Source: Conchocele bisecta
Lineage: Eukaryota; Mollusca; Bivalvia; Lucinida; Thyasiridae
Direction: 5' to 3'
Length of the DNA stretch: 64,000 bases
NCBI GenBank assembly: GCA_029237695.1
Contig: CM055265.1
Span: 122,782,834-122,846,833, forward strand
The translations under genes and the position numbers were made by a program. The notes under the pieces were generated by a model. It searched no databases, had not been told where the DNA came from, and worked only from the letters and a program-made list of their open reading frames with translations. Shown piece after piece: positions 34,734 to 44,966 of this stretch; within the stretch, counting starts at the first letter, position 1, and the number at the start of each line of letters is the position of its first letter.

Positions 34734-34964
34734 TTATTCCATATATTAACTGGTGAATTCCAGCTTTAACTAGATAATCTCGGGTCCAAACTGCGGCCGC
34801 TACATCTAAGGTCGCGAGCCCTACGTCTCTCACAGTAAAGTCCAATTTGGAGCGGTTCCTCCTAGGGCCATCTTTGATAGTCGAGCATACCCGATACTGA
34901 AACCCGATATCACCACGGCGTGATAAAGCGCATTCACTAACATTTTACCATCTTGTTCAGCCAT
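34734..34964 (-). pseudogene. Conserved small Polinton protein, frameshifted
   Basis: From the ATG at 34964 it reads MAEQDGKMLVNALYHAVV and GYARLSKMALGG. It then shifts frame near 34850 to LDFTVRDVGLATLDVAAAV and DYLVKAGI. This small protein with two hydrophobic stretches is a known companion of the MASIAVIVGGALVNALAFSG-type ORF in Polintons, from memory. Its function is unknown. Confidence 0.55.
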
Positions 34965-34987
34965 TGTTATAATTTATTGCATATAAA

Positions 34988-35600
34988 ATGGGTCGCGATC
35001 AAATGTTTAAATGGGGGCGCATCCAAAAAATTCAAACATTGTTGATGATTGGTGGTGTTTATAAACTTTCTTCTGAACACTGGCTGGTTGTTTTTTCTGG
35101 TATTTCAAACACGCACAGGGCACCAACAACTGCCAGACCACCACAACAACCCAATTCCAATTCACGAATTTGGGTTCAGCCAACTCCAACGGTAGTTGGT
35201 ATTGGGTGACTTAATTCTTTGAATATGGTGTGCTTCCAATTCGTGAATTGGGGGGTGTTGGGTGTACTCAACTCTGTATTCAGTTGTTTTGCTGTCTCCG
35301 TCCCCATCAATCGATTGGAGTTTAGCCCTCTCGAAAGCTCGGCGAGTATTTTATCTTGTTTACTTTTCGGGTGTGGTGGCAGCCGCGCCCGCCGCCCAGT
35401 GCCTGTCTTTTGGGATTTTTTATATGCGGTATGTCATCCAGTGGCGGAGTAAACACTCTGGTTCGATTGTGTTGGAGCAATCTGGTTCAACTCCGTCACT
35501 CTCGTGGGTGTGTCTTGTGTCATCATTTTTCAAATTATATTTTGTATTAATATTAGAGCTTATAGTTCGTGGGCTATATGTCCAAATTGGACAGTGTTTA
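34988..35600. other. Polinton interior without a recognised gene
   Basis: Overlapping frames exist on both strands, but none shows a motif. Short palindromic words CCAATTC(G/A)(T/C)GAATT(T/G)GG occur at about 35156-35172 and 35236-35256, and again near 40030 and 40120. Confidence 0.4.
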
Positions 35601-35607
35601 CCCGTGG

Positions 35608-36117
35608 TCAACGCGGGTTTGTTATAGTGGAGCTAAGTACATTCCAAACTTGTGATAAAATTGAGCAGCATGCCGTTCTAAGAGTGTGTCCTATAAAAGG
35701 GTCAGTCTCTAGATCGTGAATCAACCCCTTCGGTGTTTGGTGGTATAGGGGGGGGGAGAAGTCTACTAACGGCGGTAGCGTACAAATGAATAGCCGCCGA
35801 TCCCAAGAGTTTTTTGTCATCTTGCTCCAACCAATTATTTGGATTCGTTTTATGCGCATACTTTTTATCGATCTCCGCATCTGACATCTTTATCCACCTG
35901 AAAAAATAAACTGAGAGGACGCAATACCGAGATATGCTCCGATTGTCCCCCAGCAAACCAGGGGCGCGCTAGGGCGTCTCTCGTCGCGCCGCATTTTCAT
36001 TTTCATTCGGAGTCGTTGCACTCAACCCAGATCCCGATTGCTCTGTCGGATCATTATTGTTGGCAGTCGGAGTTGAGGTTTCTTCTATTAGCTGATCGAG
36101 AAGATCGTCGCAGTTCA
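35608..36117 (-). pseudogene. Two small unrecognised Polinton ORFs
   Basis: An acidic, Asn/Thr-rich 49-codon frame starts MNCDDLLDQLIEETST at 36117 and stops near 35968. A second starts at 35888 (MSDAEIDKKYAHKTNPNNW) and runs to about 35702. Neither is recognised. They sit between the ATPase and the small conserved ORFs, on the same strand as both. Confidence 0.4.
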
Positions 36118-36289
36118 TTTTTCTTAATTTTTTTCAAAATTAGTAATTTAACTATTCTAACAAGTCTCATCACTTTAACATTTTTATTTATTTAATTTTT
36201 TGTTCAAAATTATTAAATAATAAATGCGCACCACCGATACTTATGATCACCATTATGCTCGCAACAAAGCTCGCAGCCGGAGCACCAAA

Positions 36290-36460
36290 TTGTTAACATT
36301 GTTAACCATTGTTCAGTATTTGTTCAGCATTATTCAGCATTTGTTCAGCATTTGTTCAGCATTTGCTAAGCATTGTTCAGCAATTGCTAAGCATTGTTCA
36401 GTATTTGTTCAGCATTTGCTAAGCATTGTTCAGCAATTGCTAAGCATTGCAATAGCTTAT
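36290..36460. repeat. Short tandem repeat GTTCAGCA(T/A)TTGCTAAGCATT
   Basis: GTTCAGCATTTG, GTTCAGCAATTGCTAAGCATT and GTTCAGTATTTG alternate about ten times. The open plus-strand frame over it is low-complexity (repeated LFSI/KHCSA words) and not a credible gene. It lies in the noncoding gap between the acidic ORF and the ATPase. Confidence 0.8.
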
Positions 36461-36593
36461 TACTTTGCAATTTTCCTAATTTTTCAAAATTATTAATTAT
36501 TTAAATAAATAAATCGTAGATTTAGTTGATAAACTTTATAAGCAGTTGGTTGATCAGTCTTTAGCAGAAGCTTGGCGTGCTAGTTTTCGAAAG

Positions 36594-37148
36594 TCATCTG
36601 TCGACCTCCAGGCGCTCCTCGCGCGTTGGGATAACGTCATTCTCTCTGAAGACAGTCATCGAATGAGTCTCGGTCCTTGCAGTGAAAGAGGGCGACCCAT
36701 TTCGTTTGCTCGCGCAGATCCTTGAGGACGGCGTTGTATTTTTGAGTGGATATCCCATACGCTTTGCCTCGATGGCGGCCAAAAAAAGGAAAAATGCGAG
36801 CTCGGAGAGCATGTCCTTCTTTTTGGTCTCGCCGCCTTGGCTGAGCAATCGTCAATCACGTATAGGGTGGGCTCGCCCTGAAAATATTTGGTATAAAAAA
36901 CCCACGCAACCAATCGTGAAGCCTATAACCGGGGGTCAATAACGTATACCTCAGGGTCGGTCCATATCCACGGGCACCTCTGATAAGTATCGTTGTGCCG
37001 CACAGTGGGGGACATAGGATCACATGTGACGAAAGCATCTCTGGGTAGGATCCCTCGAGTAAAGTCGAGAATTTGAAAACCGTTTTTCCACATCCTGTCT
37101 GCCCACATATTATGGCAGAGTGAGCATCTCCAATCGTGATTTGGTATT
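36594..37148 (-). pseudogene. ATP: Polinton genome-packaging ATPase (FtsK/HerA, A32-like), frameshifted
   Basis: This ATPase would pump element DNA into capsids. The Walker A motif, GQTGCGKT, is encoded at 37081-37104. It is followed in frame by a segment with SSHVILCP. After frame changes come the LHDWLR block, then GEPTLYVIDDCSA (about 36838-36878, Walker B with the DD pair). Next are KKKDMLSELAF, FGRHRG, QKYNAVLKDLREQTKWVALF (about 36680-36745), a block around KDRDSFDDCL, and the ENDVIPTREER end. These blocks are in the canonical order, but at least four indels split them over three frames. The motifs are otherwise well kept. Confidence 0.85.
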
Positions 37149-37235
37149 GATTGTTGCTAGATTTTCTTAATTTTTTATTTCAAATTATGTATTAATAAAT
37201 CGTTAGATGATTTCTTGTTTTTAATTTTTTCAAAA

Positions 37236-38569
37236 TTATGTATTAATAAATCGTGTAGATTTAGTAGATCGCTGATACGTATCGACCATCTTCGATGTTG
37301 AGTTGTGCGTCTGTAATAATATATAAGTACACGGTTCATTGGCCCAGGCCCTCCGTCCGCTTTTTTGGTTATCTGGATCGTCACAAAAACCCTCACTAGC
37401 GTTCTCAACTTGGCGTCCGCTAACGTATTTGGTCATCGTCGCTGGCTCGAATGTCTAGCCATAACGCGGTATTTGGTATTCAGGGAAACTCCGCGAGGGA
37501 GACGGCCGAGAGATGCAGGTCTTTAGCAACTGCTGCAACCTCCGGAGAGCGCTTAGATCCGGCAGCAAACTGCTTTCTTACTTCATCCCACTGCTGGTGC
37601 GCGCGAAGACCCGCGCTGTAGAGTTGATGGGGACTCCCTCGATCGTCACCTCTACCTTCGTGATTTTGGGTTATAGAATCTGTCGGTTTTTCTAGCACCG
37701 AACGCGAACCGAGCATCCTCGAAACAACATCAGTATACCTTTCATCGAGCGGGGGGTGCGGGTACGAGTTTAATATTCCACAATGTGTCGCTTTTTGTTT
37801 TTCGGCATCTTGCGATGGCGAAGAACTCGGTCGTAAAGTATGGCAACGCGCCCGGCGTACTGGGTTCTGATCATCGCGCTAGTTCGGGCATCGTGACCAT
37901 GTCGTACTCCAGCGAAACATTATCGATCGTATACGCGATAACTGGTCGGTGGCATGATAACTCGGCCGTTAGTCGTTGAACGTTAGTTCGTATTCGAGCG
38001 GTCAGCCCAAAGCGCTCTGATAGTAGGGCATGTGACTCTCCAGCAACTCAAAGTCGAGCGGGATGTAAAGAAGCGGTTGCCGGGTAAGCGCCCGCGACCG
38101 CGTTGTCACTCGCGTTGTTATTCTGCCTTGTTAGAGCCCCGATTCTAAGTTTGGTTACGTTCTTATTTTTGCTGGTGTCAATACCTTGATAGACAGCGTT
38201 TTCAAGCTGTGTGACGTCTTCCACAGGTCCCTGATAGCAATGGTAGAACCGTCGCTGTATCGATCGACATCACCTCATTACCAGAAATCTTTAACATAGT
38301 CTTCTTGACTATGGCGCGACCCAAGTTCTGAAACGACGGTTCGGTCCGCCGTCCGTCGACGTTAGCGAAATAGTGAAGCGAGGCGAACAGTACCCGGAAC
38401 AATGACGTCGTTATCTCGAGGTTGGGGAAGCGGACAAGAGCTGCTGGTTTCTGGTCGATCGTCGATGGGTTGTTCGTAATAACGACACTCTGTCTCACGC
38501 CTTTTGCCCCGAGGGGCTACGCAGTCTTGCGGTATGGATTGAGTTTGCGACGTATTGACTCGAAGACAT
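37236..38569 (-). pseudogene. Probable Polinton major capsid protein, frameshifted
   Basis: From an ATG near 38569 the frames give, in order, NDVIVPGTVRLA (about 38390-38430), QNLGRAIVKKTMLKISGNEVMSID (shortened here; 38262-38330), YQGID and NKNVTKLR (about 38140-38195), and a DYDMVT-like block with ELARMI (about 37840-37920). Then come QLYSAGLRAHQQWDEVRKQF and SKRSPEVAAVAKDL (about 37515-37630), and GRQVENASEGF plus a YILL..T tail (about 37270-37420). I recall this block order from the roughly 430-residue protein taken to be the double-jelly-roll capsid of invertebrate Polintons. The capsid assignment is from memory. Six or more frame changes are present. Confidence 0.65.
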
Positions 38570-38657
38570 AATTTAATTTTATTGAAACTATTAAACCCGT
38601 ATGGTTTTGTCTTTAATACATAATAAATTTTAAGAAAATTTATATAAATATGATTAC

Positions 38658-38990
38658 ATGGATGAAATCGAAAGAGACGATTACCTCGATGATGATGATG
38701 ATAACTTCGAGGATTCCTCACGACACCACCATAGAAACTCCAGTTCCAATCCAATCACAATTGGGTGACGCTACCACTAGTCAAAGTCAGGAATTACTTT
38801 TGAGGGGCAGCTGTAAACGACTACTACAAACAATTTGGCAGCAGAAAAAGGTCTGGTCCCCCTCTGTCGGTCGGGCGACTACTCCAAGTTCAAATTTATT
38901 AGCAGTAAATTGTTGCGACTAAGAGCTGCACTAAATCTCCCATTAGTCAAAACATTAGGACCGGAAAACCCCTATCGCTAAACACCATTG
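38658..38990 (+). pseudogene. Small acidic Polinton ORF, unrecognised
   Basis: MDEIERDDYLDDDDDNFED begins at 38658 and stops after 36 codons. Other frames continue with SQSQELLLRG and DYSKFKFISSKLLRLRAALN to about 38992. It is probably one broken gene of about 110 codons, divergently placed to the capsid gene. Function is unknown. Confidence 0.35.
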
Positions 38991-39206
38991 CGGATACCGG
39001 GGCGGTGGCCAACTCATAAGGGACGAACTAGGCTTCAAACGGATTGGAAGAGGGGGTTTTTTAAAAAAAAACAATTATATACCGGCCCGCGCTGTAGAGG
39101 CCCTAAATGTCTACCGACGAAAACTATAGCGAAGACGGCCACCGCGATAGAAACGGGTCGAGCTCAGCGAGGTCCCTCAAATAGCCACCGACGTTCTATT
39201 AACACT

Positions 39207-39955
39207 ATGGATACCACGTCAGCCGTCCAAATCACAATTGGGAAAAATACTCAACGAGACCCACCGTTACCTCTTCGAGAACTCCGTGGGATCGATAAGG
39301 CTCTACAAACGGTCGGGGGCGAACTGGTCCTTAACCTCTCCAAACTCACGGCGCTGGATGAACATATCGCGCTAGAAGAAAGAAAACTGGAGGAAGCCGG
39401 TGACGATAGAGAATCTACCGAGCGGATCAACAAACTCCTGCTGGTCTTTGCGGGATGAAAGAGAAGCTCGCTTGGAGGCCGCCTCGGCTAACCGTGAGGC
39501 TCTCGCACACAAATAAGTCGGATCCCGCGAATCAATTCTCGAGTCCTGCACGAGGAGACGACACTCGGTGGCGTCTTCGCACTCTGTTCAGAGAGCAGGG
39601 CGTCACGATAGCAAGCATCCTCGTTGCTATCGCATGACTATATCGACCATAGTTCTAACTTTTCACTGGTGGTGGGCGGCGCTACCACCCGCTCCAACAC
39701 AGCACCAAGCACCAGCACCCGCTCCATCCGGGTGGAGCCCAAGGAGTGGATAAAAAAACAACTAAAAGCCCTCGCAGTCTTCTAGCTAAATTAGCTGGAA
39801 GGTGGGCTGCCACACTTACCTGGGACTGATCGGAAGTATCGTTTCTTACTTGCTATCTATATTTTCAAAAACGGCCGGATGGCTAAGCCAAAAAAAACCT
39901 ACTGGGCTTTAATCGTGGGCAATCGCCGGTCTCCTATTATTTCTTGTCAGAGAGT
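39207..39955 (+). pseudogene. Conserved Polinton coiled-coil/membrane protein, frameshifted
   Basis: From MDTTSAVQITIGK at 39207 an intact 84-codon stretch follows, with RELRGIDKALQTVGGELVLN and EERKLEEAGDDRE. These are amphipathic coiled-coil helices. After frame changes come LRTLFREQGVTIASIL (39575-39625), a hydrophobic ISTIVL segment, a Pro/Ala-rich linker (about 39690-39730), and then WIKKQLKALAV and SIVSYLLSIF-type hydrophobic helices (39740-39880). The order coiled coil, REQGVTI, hydrophobic helix, Pro-rich linker, hydrophobic C-terminus matches a family I recall from many Polintons. It is likely a membrane-active minor virion protein. This is inference. Confidence 0.6.
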
Positions 39956-40009
39956 TTCCTACAACCAAAGCGTAAATAATCCGATCGCCACGATGGCGAT
40001 GAACCGAGC

Positions 40010-40440
40010 CCCCCAATTTCTCCTCCTCGTGTTGTGCTTCCAATTCACAAACCCCCCCATTGTTGATGATTGGTGTTTTCTCTATCGCGATTTGTCTGTT
40101 TGATGGAACTCGATGGTGCATCCAATTTACGAATTGGGGGTACTGGGTTCGATTTTAACGAATTGGGGAGGTGTATCCATTTTGTGTTTTATGAAATCGG
40201 TTTTCCAACTGTTGGGGTGCGCTTGATGATATCCGTGTTCACGTTACCGTTGTGGCCGATTTTTGATTGGCGGTGGCGATTACGATATGATTATTGTAAC
40301 CGTCAACCGGGTCGTCTCGTAGTATCATATGCTCGGCGCCATATAAAGACCTATTCCAAATACATAGTCTTACCTGGGGTGCTGGCATTCTGCAAAACAA
40401 AAGTCTTGATAATTCTGGATCGCCTTCTCCAGGTCCACCC
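40010..40440. other. Polinton interior without a recognised gene
   Basis: A 125-codon plus-strand frame (40070-40447) has no motif I know. The palindromic word TCCAATTTACGAATTGGGGG (40119-40138) is the third occurrence of the 35.2-kb motif. Confidence 0.35.
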
Positions 40441-41510
40441 TAGCTGAGATGGCGTCCTCTACAAGTGCCAAAAAAAATTGTTTTTTTTGTTTTTGCATCA
40501 AACGCTGTTCCCATGCCCAGTATAGAACTGCGAGTTTGCTTCTGAGCCCTGCGAGAGAAATGGCCCAGACGTACGTGCGAATGGAGTCGTTGACGCGGGA
40601 GTAACCCCGGCCTGCGTGAACCCTTTACAGTATCTAACATATAAAATGTACCCCACGCGTTTCTGAACCTCAGCAGCCTGCTGTATGTAAATCGACGTGA
40701 GCCCGTTTTCGGAGGTAACATTTTACAAGAAAACACACCACAGTTGCCGACCTCCAGACACTTATGGCCCGAAAGTCATCGTCGCGGGGGGTGGGGGTCA
40801 AATCCCGGCGTTCCGACTGACGATGTGGTCACCGGAGTGATCGTTGTCTAAAATCAGTCTGTGTCCAATTCCCGGACTGACCGTGAATGAGAAAGTCCGA
40901 GGCGGTGCTGGTAGGAAATGCTTTCTGTCTCCAGTCCAGCGTCTTTTGAAACGTAAAATTCTTGTTACACAGTTCTTTCAAAGGCCATACGGTTTTATAG
41001 TGTTGGAAATGGGATCCCAGGCGTCGTCTTGAGGTAGTGAAATACCTAGTTCTTTGAGAATCCTCCTAATAGTATAATACACGTGAAAGTTGTAGACACT
41101 TCGGAGCATGACATTCTTCATTCATTCATTCGGCTCATATTTAAGGGTGGGAATTGGCTCAAACACCTTCCATACCCGGTTGACATTCTTGGATGTCAGA
41201 TGGGTCTTTATATGAAACTCCACACCCGGCTGTTGCCGCACCATACAGCGAAATTTATTTGGTTCTGCCAAAACTGCATCGGTGTTGCTTTCCAGCCGTT
41301 TACCACCTCCATCGTAGTAATCTTGGGGGCAACCTATATTGTTCAAAGATTGTTAGGGAAGTTGGTGGCAAAAGCCACTGTCCGGTGTCTAAACCGTTAC
41401 GGTTGGGTGTACAAGGCGGTTAACAACGTCTTTTTTGTTTGTGTATTTACCTCCGACCGCGTACGTTACATTAGAGTTAAAGCTAAATGCTTTGGTATCC
41501 ATTGAAAGAT
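40440..41510 (-). pseudogene. Unrecognised Polinton structural-type gene(s), frameshifted
   Basis: Reading leftward: MDTKAFSFNSNVTYAVGGKY from about 41503; DAVLAEPNKFRCMVRQQPG and HIKTHLTSKNVNRVWKVFE (41140-41300); YYTIRRILKELGISLPQDDA and WDPISNTIKPYGLKELC (about 40970-41080); then PPKTGSRRFT, RVGYILYVRYCKGF and LVEDAISARVDLEKA-like blocks (40440-40736). The codon-like periodicity and absence of clustered stops support a real gene or two. I recall similar blocks from Polinton proteins without a named function. A minor capsid (penton-like) role is only a guess. Confidence 0.4.
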
Positions 41511-41639
41511 ATTATTTTAGTTTGCTACTATACTAATGTTCAAAAAAGGGGAGTTGTGAACTTCAAAAATTAATTAGACAACTGCTGCGGAAAACACCGG
41601 GTAGGCCTTAATTATCAATCACCTTTCACGGTTGGTGGA

Positions 41640-42310
41640 AAAACATTGAACTTGATGTATAAAGGATATCAAAGGAATAGAACGGTTACAGTTTATCTAT
41701 TCCGAAGATGGTTTTTTTTTTCTAGATCTAGAGACCGCCGATAGTCCTGCAGAAGTAGAGAGACGCATTCGGAAGCAAGCAGGTGTCGTTTTTACGTCCT
41801 GGCCTTTGGGGTTTCAGAGATGTCCAATCTTAATCGCAAGGAATATGTCTGATAATGTCACTTCTCACGTCTCAAAAAGCCGCGGGGGATTGCGACATTG
41901 TCCGTTGATAAAAAAATAAAGATCACTCCGGGGTTGGCCTCAAATGTTAGGATTTAAATTTGCACCCCCTTACAACGAGGATGAAGGGGCGAATGTACCC
42001 GTTTGGACTTTGTCTTCCCCGTGGGTTATCACCGCGGCGATACCCCAGTAAACTTCGCTTCACGAAAACTCTCGGGGTGCACCTTGATCGGTGTGGAACA
42101 CATCGTTACAACACGGTAGACGGATCCCCAGACATTACTGAAAAACTGTGCCCGCCAGCGACTGTTTCTATGGCGAGGACTGTGAACTTTAGAGTTCCCT
42201 TCCCACACCCCGGAGATGAAGTTTTGGGGAATCGGGACACATCACGAGTTGAAGATTTCTATTCTTGATGATAAAGGGAGAGAGTTGAAGAACGATTTAC
42301 CCGATTTTCG
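41640..42310 (+). pseudogene. Unrecognised Polinton gene with possible beta-rich C-terminus
   Basis: Frames include KIKITPGLASNVRFKFAPP (about 41920-41975), VWTLSSPWVI, and ELKISILDDKGRELKNDLPD (about 42245-42305). The last resembles the closing strand pattern of a Polinton protein family I recall. The homology is weak. Several frame changes and stops are present. Confidence 0.35.
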
Positions 42311-42389
42311 GTCGTCCTAGAAATTTCAAATTAATTAATTTTAAGAAAAAATTAGAATTAAACGCATAGTTCGTTATATATATTATCAA

Positions 42390-43620
42390 CATTAATGAGT
42401 ATATACGGACCAGGTAGTTCTTCCGATTGGGTGACAAATCAAATAATTTGGAACCGGCAGAAGGGGGATTCATCCCGACAGAGGGCGACTTTTTATTACT
42501 AAAAACACCAAAAAAAACAAAGGCCTTGATCAATAGAATATATCGAGGGCCACGGGACGAGATTCACAAAAGTCTACTATCACAACTTAAGAGAATATGC
42601 ACTGGCTGTGAATACACAAAGTCGTGAAGAAACGCATACGGAACTAAACGAACTAGGTAAAAAAAATAACCAAATTTAGAAAAAGAGGCCCGGTTGGGAT
42701 TAGATAAAGCCCGAGAAGACCGCCAGGTTGACATTTACAGCGTTTATGATGCGTTTGCGCTAGAAGGAAACCTCTCTCAGCAAAAAGAACTACACTTGCT
42801 GAATTAGACGGGAAAAATATCGATTTTCGAAATGAGGCCCACGTCGGGGTATTGAGAAAGCACGAGAAGACCACCAGGCGGACCTTATGAAGGCTTATGA
42901 GGTGTTTTGCGCTCAGAGGACTCTCTCATCAGAGAAGCGACACTTACTGAACTAGATAAAAAAAAATAACCAAATTTCGAAAAAGAGACCCGGTTCGGGT
43001 ATTGATAAAGTCCGAGAAAGAAGACCAGTCTAACTTGCAGAGGCCATGCGGAGGCTATGATGCGTTGCGCTTAGAGAACTCTCAGTAAGAATCGACACTT
43101 ACCGAACTAGATGAAAAAAATAGCCGAATTTATAAAAGAGACCAGGTCGGGGGTTTGTGGGAGGGGGGTCCGAAGAAGATCACAAAGAGGCCATTGCGGA
43201 GGCTTATGGGGCGTTTACGCTCAGAGGACTTCTCTCAACAGAGAAGCGGGCACTTACTGACCTATATGAAAAAATAACCGAATTTAAAAAAAGAGAACCC
43301 CGGTTTGATCTTGATGGAGTCCGAACGGGTATTGATAAAGCCCTAGAAAGACCACCAGGCGGATATTAAGGAGGCTTATAGGGTGTTGCTCTTAGAGGAC
43401 TCTATCAAACAGAGAAGCGACATCTTTACTAAACTAGATGAAAAAATAACCGAATTTCAAAAGAGACCGCGGTAGGGTATTGATAAAGCTTAGAAGACCA
43501 CCAGACAACTATTAAGGAGGCTTATGAATTGCGTTGCGCTCAGAGGACTCTATCAACAGAGAAGCGACACTTACTGAACTAGATGAAAAAAAAAATAACC
43601 GATAAATCTGAAAAATTAAA
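42390..43620 (+). pseudogene. Coiled-coil protein built of about seven 50-codon repeats, frameshifted
   Basis: An N-terminal part (MSIYGPGSSSDWVTN from about 42393, then GGFIPTEGDFLLLKTP) leads into a tandem repeat. The DNA unit starts GAACTAGATGAAAAAATAACC near 42648, 42800, 42952, 43110, 43260, 43428 and 43575. It encodes, where readable, LDEKITEF, KETR, IDKA and EAYEAL-like heptad helices. The unit is about 145-165 bp, so unit lengths differ by indels that keep breaking the frame. The predicted product would be a long trimeric or dimeric coiled coil, as in a fibre or tail spike. Its function in Polintons is unknown to me. Confidence 0.55.
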
Positions 43621-44150
43621 AATTATCGTATAGCCGCGACCAAGCTCTTGAGGAGGCCTCTTATGAATTCGTATGAGGATATAACGCAAACAATGCGCTT
43701 GCCGGAATAGTGAAAACAATGAAAACAACCAAAACGTGTCATAACAGTTTGGGCTGAGAAGCTGGGGGCCCATTGGTTGTGGGGCACTATGAATATTCGT
43801 TCGGTGCCAAAGCGAGTAAATAAATATGGGGGATACACTATGACAGCTGGCAGGTGAAGTTATCCAATGGCGGGTCTGCTCGGGGGGGTTTAATGCTAAT
43901 GGTAAACCTGTGGGCGCGGTCGCGATAAATATTGTAGTAGAATGGGGAAGAACGGGGGGTTGGAGTCACTAAAATCTCTGGAGATAGTTCGCGGTGGTTT
44001 CGTTCTCCGGTGATGATCGAATTAGACTTTGCCAAGGTAGTGTTATTAACTTTGTTACGAAAAATCGGTGACTCAGAGAGTTTCTTCCACTATTTGTCTC
44101 ATTGTTAATTGAACTTATTGTGTAAATACTAATATATTGAAATAAATTTA
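43621..44150 (+). pseudogene. Possible beta-rich gene end after the coiled-coil repeats
   Basis: Plus-strand frames contain GAHWLWGTMNIRSVPKRVNK and MIELDFAKVVLLTLLRK, broken by indels. It may be the C-terminal domain of the coiled-coil protein. The GAHW tetrapeptide is not enough to call the adenovirus-type protease. Confidence 0.25.
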
Positions 44151-44194
44151 ACTATGAACGAAAATCACCGCTTCCAATTGTCAATACCGATCCA

Positions 44195-44305
44195 CCAAAC
44201 ACTGTATCCAACTCTCAATACCACTCCACCAACACTGTATTCAACTCTCAATACCACTCCACCAACACTGTATTCAACTCTCAATACCACTCCACCAACC
44301 AACTG
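44195..44305 (+). repeat. 33-bp tandem repeat, three units, in frame
   Basis: The unit CCAACACTGTATTCAACTCT + CAATACCACTCCA repeats three times without frame change. It encodes NTTPPTLYSTL inside a 65-codon open frame (44154-44351). It may be a minisatellite in noncoding DNA or a repeat-bearing small protein. Confidence 0.7.
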
Positions 44306-44389
44306 TATTCAATTAATTAAAAAACGAAAAAAAGTTCAGATTTTAGGTTGAATAATATCGTTCGCTATGCAGGATATTTTTAGTTAGAG

Positions 44390-44890
44390 AATGTGCAAAT
44401 AGAAAAAGACACTCTAATAAATATAGGGCGCGCGGAAACATAGCTGAAGCATCTAGTACGGTTTCTGGCAAGTTTTCTGTGTTGGGTGGGCGGGAACTGC
44501 TTGCAAAAACGCTATCTACAATTGTAATGATTCCACTTGCAGGGGGTTTTGAGTGGAATTACCGTTTTATCTGGAACACTTTGTATGGTAATTAGGGCGG
44601 CGGGTGGAAAACTCGAGAAAAAAAGTAGTAAAACATGATAGAATATCCGTTCTCGCTAGGGTCTAATGAAAAATAGCATCGACTTTTATGGTCCAAAGCG
44701 TTGGCCGATAAGAAAAAAAAATATCAAATTTAGAGTTTGAATCCGTGGTGGAAGAAATGGGGAGATATGAGAATTAAAAAATGATATAAGGATCAAGGCG
44801 CGCGCCACCATGCCAAAAATTGAGTGTACTGATTGGGATAAATTTAGGGTAAAACTTGGAATAAAGTCGGAGGAAAATGTTACAGCACCA
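44390..44890 (+). pseudogene. Conserved hydrophobic Polinton protein, frameshifted
   Basis: Segments in three frames give GNIAEASSTVSGKFSVLGG, LSTIVMIPLAGGF, LSGTLCMVI then GGKLEKK, and finally ESVVEEMGRYENLKNDIRIKARAT. The pattern is a Gly/Ala-rich membrane hairpin, a Lys-rich turn, a charged helix ending EI(R)xKAR. It matches a family I recall near the right end of Polintons, where the hairpin reads like GIATSxTGVGAIVGxPLAAV. Function is unknown. Downstream it reaches the internal TIR-like hairpin at 44922. Confidence 0.5.
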
Positions 44891-44921
44891 TTATAAAATA
44901 ATTAAAAAAAATTTAAAAAAA

Positions 44922-44966
44922 AGTAGTATAGTGGGAGTCAAAATGATACCCACCCTCTATACTACT
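44922..44966. repeat. Internal copy of the Polinton terminal hairpin
   Basis: AGTAGTATAGTGGGAGTC starts it and CCCTCTATACTACT ends it. These are the two arms of the 68-bp hairpin at the element ends, but with the middle stem deleted. It lies 1.6 kb inside the right end. Confidence 0.85.

Noticed and set aside
36224..36496. 90-codon plus-strand ORF in the Polinton
   Set aside because: It is the GTTCAGCA simple repeat translated, with no conserved block.
43758..43800. GAHW as the active site of the adenovirus-type protease
   Set aside because: No matching downstream Asp/Glu and Cys blocks in any frame.
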